NCBI RefSeq assembly: GCF_004341885.1
Contig: NZ_SLVX01000001.1
Coordinates: forward strand, 1 to 64,000
Origin: Shinella granuli
GTDB taxonomy: Bacteria > Pseudomonadota > Alphaproteobacteria > Rhizobiales > Rhizobiaceae
Direction: 5' to 3'
Length of the DNA stretch: 64,000 nt
A model generated the notes under the pieces. That model was not told where the DNA came from, did not search any database, and saw only the letters and a program-made list of their open reading frames with translations. The translations under genes and the position numbers were made by a program. Positions 34,768-46,799 of this stretch are shown here, piece after piece (the first letter of the stretch is position 1; each line of letters begins with the position of its first letter).

Positions 34768-35121
34768 GTCTAATACCTTTCGGGGCGCCAGGCGACTGTC
34801 CCGACCGCAGTTCCGGACGCAAGACAGCGTCACGCTTTTGCTCGAACTGCATCAGGCCGGAACCGCACCATGCGCTTCCGGTTTCGTCTGGCGTCAAGAA
34901 CCCCGCGTGAATTGGGAACTTGTGGGTTGGTTGGCAATCGTCTGCGCAGTCATCCGCAATGGGAGGCGGATCGTTCTCTTGCGCTTGTCCTTCTTAGCAT
35001 CCCGTTGCGGGGAAATCTCAGGCTCGCTCACGCGGCGGCCGAAGGGCGACGCTGCGGCTCATGTCGTTGTTTTGCGGCGAAAAGTCAAGTCCTAGTTTTC
35101 GCAGATGCGAAAAGACGGCCC
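34768..35121. other. Long 5' leader region of rhlE
   Basis: 354 bp without a supported gene, upstream of rhlE on the minus strand. It contains the inverted 45-bp repeat (34806-34850) near the start codon and, on the minus strand, a 14-codon ATG frame (35062-35018) with no clear ribosome site. Long leaders are usual for cold-inducible helicase genes, but no cold box is identified here. Confidence 0.5.
34806..34850. repeat. 45-bp dispersed repeat, copy B
   Basis: In reverse complement this reads GCAGTTCGAGCAAAAGCGTG and so on to TCCGGAACTGCG, matching copy A at 17452-17496 over its length with about eleven differences and keeping the complementary ends (GCAGTTCG/ GGAACTGC). It is in the 5' leader of rhlE rather than between convergent genes. 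Confidence 0.7.
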
Positions 35122-36222
35122 TCACGCCATGCGCAGATCGAAGTCGGCGGCGGCGCAGACCGCCCCGTTGATCAGGATCTCGATGCGGTGCCTGCCGGGA
35201 TAGTAGCGCCGCGTGGTGATCGCACGGATCGCGTGGTCCCGTGCGATCGCTTGGCTGGCGCCGGCCGGCAGGTCGAGTTGCTTCCACTTGAAGACCTTCG
35301 GCGCCAGCGTGCCGTTCGCCTTCACATGGTGGATCGCATAGTCGATCATCAGCCGCTGCGGCGCCGCATCCGCATTCGTCACGACGATGGAAAAGCTGAG
35401 CTTGTCGCCGAAGACCACGGCGGGCGCTGCGAGGGCGAGGGTCGCCTCGATGCCCCTGGCCACCGCAAAGCCGAAATTGGCAAGCGCTTTCGCATCGCCC
35501 TTCTTCAGCAGCGTGCGCGAGGCATGGCGCAGCAATTGCCGGCGCTCGGCGGAGGCGCCCTCGATATGCCGCTCGACGAAATCGGCGACGAGGGCCGGAT
35601 GGTCCTTGGCGATGTCGTTGAGGCTGTTGGCGACGGAGCGGCGCACATAGTCTTCCGGATCGTCGAGGAGGGCGACAAGGATGGGCAGGATCGGCGCCGG
35701 GTCCCTGACCAGTGCCGGCAGGCGCATCGCCCAGGGCAGGCGCGGGCGGGTGCCCTCGCTGGCAAGCCGGCGGACGTGATGGTCGCCATCGGTCGTCCAG
35801 CCCGAGATTTCCGCAAGCGCCCGGTCCTGCTCGGCATGGATGAAGCGGCGGATGCCGAACTCCGCGGTAAAATGCGGCGTCAGTGCCTTGAGGAGGGCAA
35901 GCGACAGGTCCAAATGCGAAAGGCCCTGCTGCGCGACGAACTGGTTGACCGGCAGCAGCGCCCAGCCGGAAAGCCCCGGTCCCTCGGCATGCGGCAGCGC
36001 CTTTCGAAGGATCGCCGCGGCTGCGGCATAGTCGGCGGGCAGCGTCTGCACCAGCGCGTCCTTGATCCGCTCGGCGCGCTGCATGAGTTCCAGCGCCTCC
36101 ATGCCGTCGCTTGCAAGCCGCGTGAAGCGGTCCGCGTCGAAATCCGGCGCGGCGCGGGAGACATGCTCCGCCATCTCCCTCACCAGTCCGGGATGCAGCA
36201 GGTTCTTGAGCGGTTCGGCCAC
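35122..36222 (-). CDS. DNA alkylation repair protein, HEAT-repeat type
   Basis: A 366-residue protein of the AlkD-like DNA alkylation repair family, built from HEAT-like helical repeats. Visible segments are EFGIRRFI near residue 119, the EGTRPRLPWAMRLPALV run near 156, and PEDYVRRSVANSLNDIAKDHP near 188, which is a HEAT unit with conserved Arg and Asn. The C-terminal ~110 residues form a beta-rich domain (DYAIHHVKANGTL, KVFKWKQLDLPAG). AlkD proteins excise alkylated purines; this larger sub-group has a less certain activity. Standalone gene on the minus strand. Confidence 0.82.
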   Translation of the reverse strand: MAEPLKNLLHPGLVREMAEHVSRAAPDFDADRFTRLASDGMEALELMQRAERIKDALVQTLPADYAAAAAILRKALPHAEGPGLSGWALLPVNQFVAQQGLSHLDLSLALLKALTPHFTAEFGIRRFIHAEQDRALAEISGWTTDGDHHVRRLASEGTRPRLPWAMRLPALVRDPAPILPILVALLDDPEDYVRRSVANSLNDIAKDHPALVADFVERHIEGASAERRQLLRHASRTLLKKGDAKALANFGFAVARGIEATLALAAPAVVFGDKLSFSIVVTNADAAPQRLMIDYAIHHVKANGTLAPKVFKWKQLDLPAGASQAIARDHAIRAITTRRYYPGRHRIEILINGAVCAAADFDLRMA

Positions 36223-36337
36223 GGCGTTCTCCTGTCTTTCGCGGGCACCCTAGCGAGCGACGGCGGCACGCGGATAGGGGGCACACGGCTTTCCAACAGC
36301 TTCGCGATGCATGCCACCCGGAACATGCGCCCATCCC

Positions 36338-36351
36338 TTGCGTTGGATCAA
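36338..36351 (+). promoter_or_regulatory. FixK/FNR-like box upstream of the host-attachment gene
   Basis: TTGCG-TTGG-ATCAA fits the anaerobox TTGAT-N4-ATCAA with one exact half and a TTGCG half, a variant common among rhizobial FixK sites. It lies 84 bp ahead of the start codon at 36435. This suggests induction at low oxygen; it is a motif match only. Confidence 0.5.
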
Positions 36352-36434
36352 CGCGCATCCTGCCACAATCCTGTTGGATGCTTTGCAGGGCGGATTCATC
36401 CGCCTGTCCATGAACCTCGCTACGGGAGTGAAAC

Positions 36435-36887
36435 ATGACCGCTACGACTTGGATTCTCGCCGCTGACGGCAATCAGGCACGCCTTCTCAAGGGGGTGAAC
36501 CTGTTGAAGGATGGCCAGCAGAGCCCGGAGCAGGAGGTCTTTCGCTGGGAGCCGAAGAAGGCGCAGGACATCATGGCCGACAAGCCCGGCCGCAGCCATT
36601 CCTCCGTCGGCCACGGCCGTTCCGCGATGGAATATTCGAGCGATCCGGTGCGCGAGGAGCAGCAGAAGTTCACCGCTGAGGTCGCCGGCCGCATCGACGA
36701 CTATGCCGCCGAGGGTGCCTTCGACCGGCTCGTCGTCTGCGCCGCGCCGCAGACGCTCGGCGACCTGCGCAACAAGCTCTCCGACAAGTCGCGCACGCTG
36801 ACCATGGCGGAGATCGACAAGAACTTCTCCAACCTGCCGACGGAGAAGCTGATCTCCTCCGTTCGCTCCATCATGTTCAATGCCTGA
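36435..36887 (+). CDS. Host attachment protein
   Basis: A 150-residue protein of the Host_attach family (described as required for attachment to host cells, related to the baeRF release-factor-like fold). It starts TTWILAADGNQARLLKGVN, has the charged middle GRSHSSVGHGRSAMEYSSD, and the later FDRLVVCAAPQTLGDLRNKLS that carries the family core. The exact biochemical action is unknown. The stop is 6 bp from the convergent MttB gene. A FixK-like box lies upstream. The ATG has GGGAG at proper distance. Confidence 0.87.
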   Translation: MTATTWILAADGNQARLLKGVNLLKDGQQSPEQEVFRWEPKKAQDIMADKPGRSHSSVGHGRSAMEYSSDPVREEQQKFTAEVAGRIDDYAAEGAFDRLVVCAAPQTLGDLRNKLSDKSRTLTMAEIDKNFSNLPTEKLISSVRSIMFNA

Positions 36888-36893
36888 CCCTTT

Positions 36894-38489
36894 TTAGAAG
36901 TCGGTCGGAACGCCGCCCTCTTCCTTGCGCCTGGCGACGAACGCTTCCAGTTCGTCCGCGATCGCCGGGTCGAGTGGCGGCCTTTCGTAGGCGTTGAGCT
37001 TTTCCTTGAAGACCCGGTTGGCATGGTCGTAGGTGGTCGGCCGGCCGGCTTCCGTCCAGGTCTCGAAATTGCGCCAGTCCGACAGGATCGGCGAGTAGAA
37101 CGCCGTCTCGTAGCGGGCGAGCGTGTGCGGCGTGCCGAAGAAATGGCCGCCCGGGCCGACGTCCCGCACGGCCTCGATGCCCAGCGCGTCGGGGCTGACA
37201 TCGAGCGGCGCCAGATATTCGGCCACCATCTGCAGCATGTCCACGTCGAGGATGAATTTCTCGAAGGAGGCCGTCAGGCCGCCCTCGCTCCAGCCGGCGG
37301 AATGCATGATGAAATTGCCGCCACCCTGCGTCAGCGCCCAGAGGGAAAAGGCGGATTCATAGGCGGCCTGCGCATCCAGCGTGTTGGAGGCATTGGTGTT
37401 CGAGGTGCGGTAGGGGATGTTGTACTTGCGGGCGAGCTGGCCGCCGGCGATCACCGCCTTCATGTATTCCGGCGTACCGAAGGCGGGCGCGCCCGTCTTC
37501 ATGTCGACATTGGAGGTGAAACCGCCATACATGACCGGCGCGCCGCGCCGCACCATCTGCGTGAAGGCGATGCCGGCCAGCGCCTCGGCATTCTGCTGCA
37601 CGACGGCGCCTGCGATCGTCACCGGCGCCATGGCACCAGCCAGGGTGAAGGGCGTCACCACCACGACCTGGCCCCGTGACGACATCTCGATGATGCCCTG
37701 CAGCATCGGCCCGTCGAGCCGCAGCGGCGAGGAGGTGTTGATGATGGTGAAGAGCGAGGGCTCGCGCTCCATCTGCTCCATCGGGATGCCGCGCCCGATG
37801 CGGGCGATCTCGATGCCGTCGAGATTGCGCTGCCGGCCGAGCGAATAGACGTGGAACACCTTGTCGGTCAGCGTCACCAGGTCCGACAGGCAGTCGAGAT
37901 GGCGGACGGAGGCGTGGATGTCGACCGGCTCGACCGGGTAGCCGCCCGTCGTGTGGATGACGTCGTAGGACTGGGCCAGCTTCACCAGCTTGCGGAAATC
38001 CTCCTGGTTGCCGGCACGCCGGCCGCCATCGCGGTCGGCGACGAAGGGGGCGGAGGCGACCTGCGCGAAGACGAGGTTGTTGCCGCCGATCTCGACATTG
38101 CGCAGGGGATTGCGCGCATGCATCGTGAAGGCGGGCGGGACGGAGGCCATCATGTCCAGGATGAGCCCACGGTCGAAGCGCACGCGGTCCGTGCCGGGCG
38201 TCACCTCGGCGCCCGCCGCCTTCATGCGCTCGCGCGCCTCCGGCAGGATGATGTCCATGCCGATCTCTTCGAGGATGGCGAGCGAGGCCTGGTGCACGGC
38301 CTCCAGTGCGTCCTCGGAAAACACCGCGGAGGGGGCCGTCGTGTTGACGAGATTGAGGTATCTGGAGGTGGCCGGCGGCCGGCGGATGCGCTCTGCGCTG
38401 CGCCCGCCGCTGCGGCGCCGGCGTTCGACGGGCGTCTCGGACGCCTCCGGTTGTTCGAGGTGATTTTCGAGTTTGATCACGTCGCCCAT
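36894..38489 (-). CDS. MttB-family (trimethylamine methyltransferase superfamily) protein
   Basis: A 531-residue corrinoid-methyltransferase-like TIM barrel of the MttB superfamily. The methanogen MttB uses pyrrolysine at an in-frame amber codon; no amber interrupts this frame, so it belongs to the non-Pyl group, which includes glycine betaine demethylases. Segments seen are GYPVEPVDIHASVRHL near residue 180, FTSNVDMKTGAPAFGTPE near 320 and GGNFIMHSAGWSEGGLTASFEK near 385. N-terminal 45 residues are charged and disordered. ATG 38489 was chosen; the frame continues upstream to a TTG at 38543. No corrinoid protein or reductase is encoded nearby, so the methyl acceptor must come from elsewhere. 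Confidence 0.82.
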   Translation of the reverse strand: MGDVIKLENHLEQPEASETPVERRRRSGGRSAERIRRPPATSRYLNLVNTTAPSAVFSEDALEAVHQASLAILEEIGMDIILPEARERMKAAGAEVTPGTDRVRFDRGLILDMMASVPPAFTMHARNPLRNVEIGGNNLVFAQVASAPFVADRDGGRRAGNQEDFRKLVKLAQSYDVIHTTGGYPVEPVDIHASVRHLDCLSDLVTLTDKVFHVYSLGRQRNLDGIEIARIGRGIPMEQMEREPSLFTIINTSSPLRLDGPMLQGIIEMSSRGQVVVVTPFTLAGAMAPVTIAGAVVQQNAEALAGIAFTQMVRRGAPVMYGGFTSNVDMKTGAPAFGTPEYMKAVIAGGQLARKYNIPYRTSNTNASNTLDAQAAYESAFSLWALTQGGGNFIMHSAGWSEGGLTASFEKFILDVDMLQMVAEYLAPLDVSPDALGIEAVRDVGPGGHFFGTPHTLARYETAFYSPILSDWRNFETWTEAGRPTTYDHANRVFKEKLNAYERPPLDPAIADELEAFVARRKEEGGVPTDF

Positions 38490-38735
38490 GTGCAGCGCAG
38501 CCCCGGTCTGGTTTGCCTCCTGGCCTTGTTGCACATCTTGCAACGGTCTGCCCCGCCATTTGCGACAGCGAAATGCCCTGGTGGATAAGCGGCGCCGGCG
38601 CCGTGCTCTTTCGGGGCGACCCTGCCCGGATGCGTGACTTCCGGCAACGAAGGGTTAACCATCCGTTCAAGGATTGCTGATACTCCCCGAGGGGTAGAAA
38701 TTTCTCCCTCCGTCCCGCTTTGGGGAGCACTTGGC

Positions 38736-42398
<3,663 letters not shown>

Positions 42399-42402
42399 GC
42401 GC

Positions 42403-43125
42403 TCAGGCCGCCGGCCGTTCTCCGCACAGCATCTCGCGTTTTCCGGCAAAACCCGGCCGGCGCTCCACCGTGAAGCCGGCCGCAGCAAGGTTGCGCCGCA
42501 CGAAGCCGGCCGCCGCATAGGTGCCGAAGCGCCCGCCGGGAACGGTGAGGCGGAAGACCGCCGCCATCAGCTCGGCCGACCACATGTCGGGATTGCGCGC
42601 GGGCGCGAAGCCGTCAAGGAACCAGGCGTCGAAGGGCATCGTCTCGTTCCCGAGGCTTTCGAGCGCCGCGCCGCAGACCAGGGTGAGATGGACGCCGGGC
42701 GCAAGGTCGATCTCGACGTGTCCGGCCGGTGCATCCGGCCATTTCTCGGTAAGGATCGTGCGTTCGTGCTCGATTTCCGGCCAGTGCGCGAGCGCCCGGG
42801 CGATATCGGCGCGCGCCATGGGAAAACGCTCGAAGGAGGTGAAGTGGAGGCTTGCGCCTTCTGGCGCGGTCCCGCGCCATTGCCGCCAGGTCTCGCAGAG
42901 GTTGAGGCCGGTGCCGAAGCCGAGCTCGGCGATGCGGAAAGGCGCTTTCCGCTGCCAGCGGGCCGGCAGCTCGTTGCCGGCGAGGAAGACGTGGCCGCAT
43001 TCCAGCCGGCCGTCGCTGCGGCAATAAAAGTGGTCGTCAAAGGCCCGGGAATAGGGCATATCGCCGTCATGCCAGTCGAGGACGGCTTCGGTCTGCGGCG
43101 CATTTTCAGGATTGTGGTCAGCCAT
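42403..43125 (-). CDS. mnmD: tRNA mnm5s2U methyltransferase MnmD
   Basis: A 240-residue SAM-dependent methyltransferase that completes mnm5s2U at the wobble base of tRNAs. Motif I is FRIAELGFGTGLNLCETW (about residues 63-80) and the family motif WFLDGFAPARNPDMWS is near 167. In E. coli this is the N-terminal half of the fused MnmC; here it is a separate gene. Its start codon at 43125 overlaps that of the divergent FAD oxidase gene (43124), so the two parts of MnmC are encoded back to back. Confidence 0.88.
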   Translation of the reverse strand: MADHNPENAPQTEAVLDWHDGDMPYSRAFDDHFYCRSDGRLECGHVFLAGNELPARWQRKAPFRIAELGFGTGLNLCETWRQWRGTAPEGASLHFTSFERFPMARADIARALAHWPEIEHERTILTEKWPDAPAGHVEIDLAPGVHLTLVCGAALESLGNETMPFDAWFLDGFAPARNPDMWSAELMAAVFRLTVPGGRFGTYAAAGFVRRNLAAAGFTVERRPGFAGKREMLCGERPAA

Positions 43126-44302
43126 GGCGAATGCCGATAATCGCGGGAAGGCCGCCGGTCAACCGGCCGTGGACCTCATCGTCGCCGGTGGCGGGGTGAT
43201 GGGCCTGTGGACCGCGCTTCTTGCCGCCCGGCAGGGCCTGTCCGTGCATCTTGCCGAGCGGCGGGCGATCGGGGCCGGCGCCAGCGGCGGCGTGCTCGGC
43301 GCGCTGATGCCGCATCTGCCGGACCGCTGGAATGCCAAGAAGGCCTTCCAGTTCGCCGCGCTGGTCTCGCTCGAAGCGGAGATCGCGGCGCTGGAGGCCG
43401 AAACCGGGCTTTCCGCTGGCTATCGCCGCTCCGGCCGCCTCATTCCCCTGCCGAAGCCCCACAACCGCGCCATCGCGCTCGGCCATGCGCAGGATGCGCT
43501 TTCCGTCTGGACGACGCCCGGCCGGACCTTCGCCTTTAAGGTGCTGGATGCGTCCCCCGTCGCCGGATGGCCGGCCGAGGCGGCGATGGCCTCCGGGCTC
43601 GTGCACGACCATCTCGCCGCCCGCCTCGCGCCGCGGGCGCTGCTCGCCGCGCTGCGTGCCGCCCTCATGCGCCTGCCGAATGTCACCATCCGCGAGGGGG
43701 TGGGGTTTCGGTCGCTGGACCCCGCCACGGCCGTCGCCCGGTTCGACGATGGCACCAGCCTGGCGTTCGGCCATTGCGTGCTGGCGGCCGGTGTCGAGAC
43801 CTTCGCCTTGCTCGCTCCCCTTGCTCCTCCGTTGGCAAGACCGGTGGGCAGCGCGGTGAAGGGGCAGGCGGCGCTTCTTCTGGCGCCTGTCGATCCGGCA
43901 TTGCCGGTGATCTTTGCCGACGGGCTCTACATCGTGCCGCATGAGGACGGCCTCGTCGCCATCGGCAGCACCAGCGAGAACAGCTTTGCCGATCCCTTTG
44001 GCACCGACGGCCTTCTCGACGCGTTGATCGCCAAGGCGCGGCAGATGGCCCCGGTCCTGGCGGATGCGCCGGTCGTGGAGCGCTGGGCAGGGCTGCGGCC
44101 CAAGGCGGTCGGCCGCGAGCCGATGGTTGGCCGCCATCCGGATCACCCGACCGTCAGCCTGATGACCGGCGGCTTCAAGGTGAGCTTCGGCCTGGCGCAT
44201 GAACTGGCGCGCGCGGTGCTGGGCGAAATCAAGGGCGGCACGCTTGGCGTACCGCCCTCCTTCACCGTCGCGGCCCATTTCGAGGAAGCCGGACGGGTTT
44301 GA
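43124..44302 (+). CDS. FAD-dependent oxidase, MnmC C-terminal-like
   Basis: A 392-residue DAO-family flavoprotein. FAD-binding motif LIVAGGGVMGLWTALLAARQG is at about residues 18-37 and the C-terminal MTGGFKVSFGLAHELA near 350. The back-to-back placement with mnmD indicates the oxidase half of MnmC, which turns cmnm5U into nm5U in tRNA; without that context it would be a general amino-acid oxidase. The start is ambiguous: ATG 43124 overlaps the mnmD start by 2 bp, but GTG at 43112 or 43170 could also serve. Confidence 0.78.
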   Translation: MANADNRGKAAGQPAVDLIVAGGGVMGLWTALLAARQGLSVHLAERRAIGAGASGGVLGALMPHLPDRWNAKKAFQFAALVSLEAEIAALEAETGLSAGYRRSGRLIPLPKPHNRAIALGHAQDALSVWTTPGRTFAFKVLDASPVAGWPAEAAMASGLVHDHLAARLAPRALLAALRAALMRLPNVTIREGVGFRSLDPATAVARFDDGTSLAFGHCVLAAGVETFALLAPLAPPLARPVGSAVKGQAALLLAPVDPALPVIFADGLYIVPHEDGLVAIGSTSENSFADPFGTDGLLDALIAKARQMAPVLADAPVVERWAGLRPKAVGREPMVGRHPDHPTVSLMTGGFKVSFGLAHELARAVLGEIKGGTLGVPPSFTVAAHFEEAGRV

Positions 44303-44309
44303 CCCGTGC

Positions 44310-44684
44310 TTACATCCAGTAGGGCGGCACGCCGTAATAGTCGTGGATCACCTTGCCGTTGCGGCGGTTCCAGTCGTATTCGGCATCGCTTTCATAGTGC
44401 GGCGCGCGCTCGACCTGCTCCTTCGTCACGTCGACGCGGTAGCCGCCGAGGCCTTCGTCATAGCTTAGCTTCGCCCAGGGCAGGGGATAGTGGTCCTGGC
44501 CGAGGCCGAGGAAGCCGCCGAAGCTGAGCACGGCGTAGGAAACATGACCGCTGCGCTTGTCGAGGATCAGGCGTTCGACCGAACCGATATGCTTGCCGTC
44601 CGCGCCGTAAACGCTCGTGCCCTCCACCTTGTCGCTGGCGATCAGATCCTGGGTTTCACGAATGTTTGCATCCTGCATGGCCAT
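44310..44684 (-). CDS. PRC-barrel domain protein
   Basis: A 124-residue soluble protein with one PRC-barrel domain. Residues 13-75 carry LIASDKVEGTSVYGADGKHI then SVERLILDKRSGHVSYAVLSF, typical of this beta-barrel. Members interact with other proteins or RNA or are envelope-stress accessories; no specific role can be given. C-terminus is aromatic (DYYGVPPYWM). Convergent with the FAD oxidase, 7 bp apart. Confidence 0.85.
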   Translation of the reverse strand: MAMQDANIRETQDLIASDKVEGTSVYGADGKHIGSVERLILDKRSGHVSYAVLSFGGFLGLGQDHYPLPWAKLSYDEGLGGYRVDVTKEQVERAPHYESDAEYDWNRRNGKVIHDYYGVPPYWM

Positions 44685-44820
44685 AGGTGTTTCTCCTTGC
44701 TTGTGATGGACAGGAAACGGGGCAAGACGGTAATGGTTCCTTTCATGAGGGTATGCATCGGATTCAATTCGGCTTCCGGCCGTCCGATGCAGCGGCTCCG
44801 CCCATTGTCGAGGTGATCGA

Positions 44821-45753
44821 ATGATTGAGAAGACCTATCCGCGCGACCTGATCGGCTACGGCCGCACGCCCCCCAAGGTGCGCTGGCCGGGCGATGCCAA
44901 CATCGCCGTGCAGTTCGTCATCAACTATGAGGAGGGCGGCGAAAGCTGCATCCTCGACGGTGACGGGGCGTCGGAGTGCCTGCTCTCGGAAATCGTCGGC
45001 GCGCAGCCCTGGCCGGGCCAGCGCAACCTCAACATGGAATCGATCTACGAATACGGCTCGCGCGCCGGCTTCTGGCGCCTGCACCGCCTGTTCACCAGCC
45101 GCAACGTCACGACCACCGTCTACGGCGTGACGCTCGCCATGGCGCGCAACCCGGAAGCCGTCGCCGCCATGAAGGAGGCCGGCTGGGAAATCGCCAGCCA
45201 CGGCTACCGCTGGCTGGAATACAAGGACTTCTCGGAAGAAAAGGAGCGCGAGCACATCCGCGAGGCCGTGCGCCTGCACAAGGAGCTGACGGGCTCCCAT
45301 CCGCTCGGCATGTACCAGGGCAAGCCCTCCGGCAACACGCTGCGTCTGGTCATGGAGGAGGGCGGCTTCGTCTATTCCTCCGATTCCTATGCGGACGACC
45401 TGCCTTACTGGGTGCCTGGCCTCGACGGCGAGCCCTTCCTCATCATCCCCTATACGCTCGAAACCAACGACATGCGCTTTGCGACCCCGCAGGGCTTCAA
45501 CACCGGTGATCAGTTCTTCACCTACCTGAAGGACGCCTTCGACGTGCTCTACCAGGAGGGCGCCGAAGGCAGCCCGAAGATGCTGAACATCGGCCTGCAC
45601 TGCCGCCTCGTCGGCCGGCCCGGCCGCGCCGCCGCGCTCGCCCGCTTCGTCGATTACGTGCTCGGCCATGAGAAGGTCTGGATCCCGCGGCGTATCGACA
45701 TCGCGCGCCACTGGATCGAGAACCACCACCCGTCGAAGGGGAAGGGCGCATGA
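44821..45753 (+). CDS. puuE: Allantoinase PuuE (polysaccharide deacetylase fold)
   Basis: A 310-residue NodB-fold hydrolase of the cofactor-independent allantoinase group. Segments are YPRDLIGYGRTPPKVRWPG near residue 6, FVINYEEGGE near 32, ASHGYRWLEYKDFSEEKE near 125 (with the SHGxRW motif replacing deacetylase SHTxxH) and NIGLHCRLVGRPGR near 260. It converts allantoin to allantoate. First of three same-strand ureide genes; its stop overlaps the next start (ATGA). Confidence 0.9.
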   Translation: MIEKTYPRDLIGYGRTPPKVRWPGDANIAVQFVINYEEGGESCILDGDGASECLLSEIVGAQPWPGQRNLNMESIYEYGSRAGFWRLHRLFTSRNVTTTVYGVTLAMARNPEAVAAMKEAGWEIASHGYRWLEYKDFSEEKEREHIREAVRLHKELTGSHPLGMYQGKPSGNTLRLVMEEGGFVYSSDSYADDLPYWVPGLDGEPFLIIPYTLETNDMRFATPQGFNTGDQFFTYLKDAFDVLYQEGAEGSPKMLNIGLHCRLVGRPGRAAALARFVDYVLGHEKVWIPRRIDIARHWIENHHPSKGKGA

Positions 45754-46247
45754 TCGACCGGGCCGATTTCCTCGCCCGCTTCGGCGGCGTCTTCGAGCAT
45801 TCGCCCTTCATCGCCGAGCGGGCGCTCGATGTCGGCGCCGTCGCCCTGCCGCTGACGGCAGCCGGCGTGCATGCCGCGCTCGTTGCGGTTTTCCGCAAGG
45901 CGAGCGAGGCCGAGCAGCTCGGCGTGCTGCGCGCCCACCCGGACCTTGCCGGCAGGCTCGCGATTGCCGGCGAGCTGACGGAGGACAGCCGCAACGAGCA
46001 GGCCGGCGCCGGCCTCGACCGGCTCTCCCCCGCCGAGCACGCCCGCTTCACCGAGCTCAACACCGCCTATACGGAAAAGTTCGGCTTCCCCTTCATCATC
46101 GCGGTGAAAGGGCTTACCAAGGACGACATCCTCGCCGCCTTCGAGGCCCGCATCGGCAACACGGCAACGGCGGAGTTCGAAACCGCGAAAACCCAGGTGG
46201 AGCGCATCGCGCTCCTCAGATTGACCGCCGCTCTGCCCGGAGAATGA
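45750..46247 (+). CDS. uraD: OHCU decarboxylase
   Basis: A 165-residue all-helical enzyme that decarboxylates 2-oxo-4-hydroxy-4-carboxy-5-ureidoimidazoline to S-allantoin. Family residues are seen in FLARFGGVFEHSPFIAERA near residue 7, LRAHPDLAG near 59 with catalytic-type His, FPFIIAVKGLTK near 110 and IGNTATAEFETA near 134. It overlaps puuE by 4 bp. No gene for 5-hydroxyisourate hydrolase, the preceding step, is found in the window. Confidence 0.9.
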   Translation: MIDRADFLARFGGVFEHSPFIAERALDVGAVALPLTAAGVHAALVAVFRKASEAEQLGVLRAHPDLAGRLAIAGELTEDSRNEQAGAGLDRLSPAEHARFTELNTAYTEKFGFPFIIAVKGLTKDDILAAFEARIGNTATAEFETAKTQVERIALLRLTAALPGE

Positions 46248-46298
46248 ACATGCCCGACCACCAACGACCGCCCTTCCTCTCCCCGGGAGGGCTGTCCG

Positions 46299-46793
46299 AT
46301 GGCTGAGAAACTGACGATCCGGCCGCTGACCCAGAATGCCTTCGCGCCCTTCGGCACGGTGATCGAGGCCGATCCCGCCACGATGCGCCATATCAACGGC
46401 GGCAATACGGAGCGCTACCACGCGCTCGCCGAGGCCGAGGCTGTCGGCGAGGACGCGAAGGTCATCATCAACCTCTTCCGCGGCAGCCCGCGGGCCTTCC
46501 CCTATGCCGTCGACATGATGGAGCGCCATCCCTTCGGCAGCCAGAGCTTCTCGCCGATCGACGACCGGCCCTGGCTGGTCGTGGTGGCGGAGGACGAGGG
46601 CGGCAGGCCCGGCCGGCCGCAGGTCTTCCGCGCCGGCGGACGGCAGGGCGTCAACTATCGCCGCAACGTCTGGCACCATCCGCTGATGACCCTCGATACG
46701 GTGAGCGATTTCCTCGTGGTCGACCGCCTCGGCGGCGGCGTCAACCTGGAAGAGTTCTTCTTCGACGAGCCCTTCATCATCGAAGCGCCGTAG
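46299..46793 (+). CDS. allA: Ureidoglycolate lyase
   Basis: A 164-residue cupin-like protein of the AllA family that splits ureidoglycolate to glyoxylate and urea. It shows FAPFGTVIE near residue 14, [13 protein letters not shown] near 30, [16 protein letters not shown] near 69 and [15 protein letters not shown] near 112. It is third in the ureide gene string and converges on guaD with only 6 bp between stops. Confidence 0.88.
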   Translation: MAEKLTIRPLTQNAFAPFGTVIEADPATMRHINGGNTERYHALAEAEAVGEDAKVIINLFRGSPRAFPYAVDMMERHPFGSQSFSPIDDRPWLVVVAEDEGGRPGRPQVFRAGGRQGVNYRRNVWHHPLMTLDTVSDFLVVDRLGGGVNLEEFFFDEPFIIEAP

Positions 46794-46799
46794 GGCGGT

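Noticed and set aside
35018-35062. A 14-codon minus-strand frame in the rhlE leader (possible leader peptide)
   Set aside because: No ribosome site and no hairpin pair to support attenuation.
44755-44790. 8-bp inverted repeat GCATCGGA/TCCGATGC ahead of puuE
   Set aside because: Short arms with a 20-nt gap; could be an operator for the ureide genes but equally chance, and no second copy is seen in the cluster.
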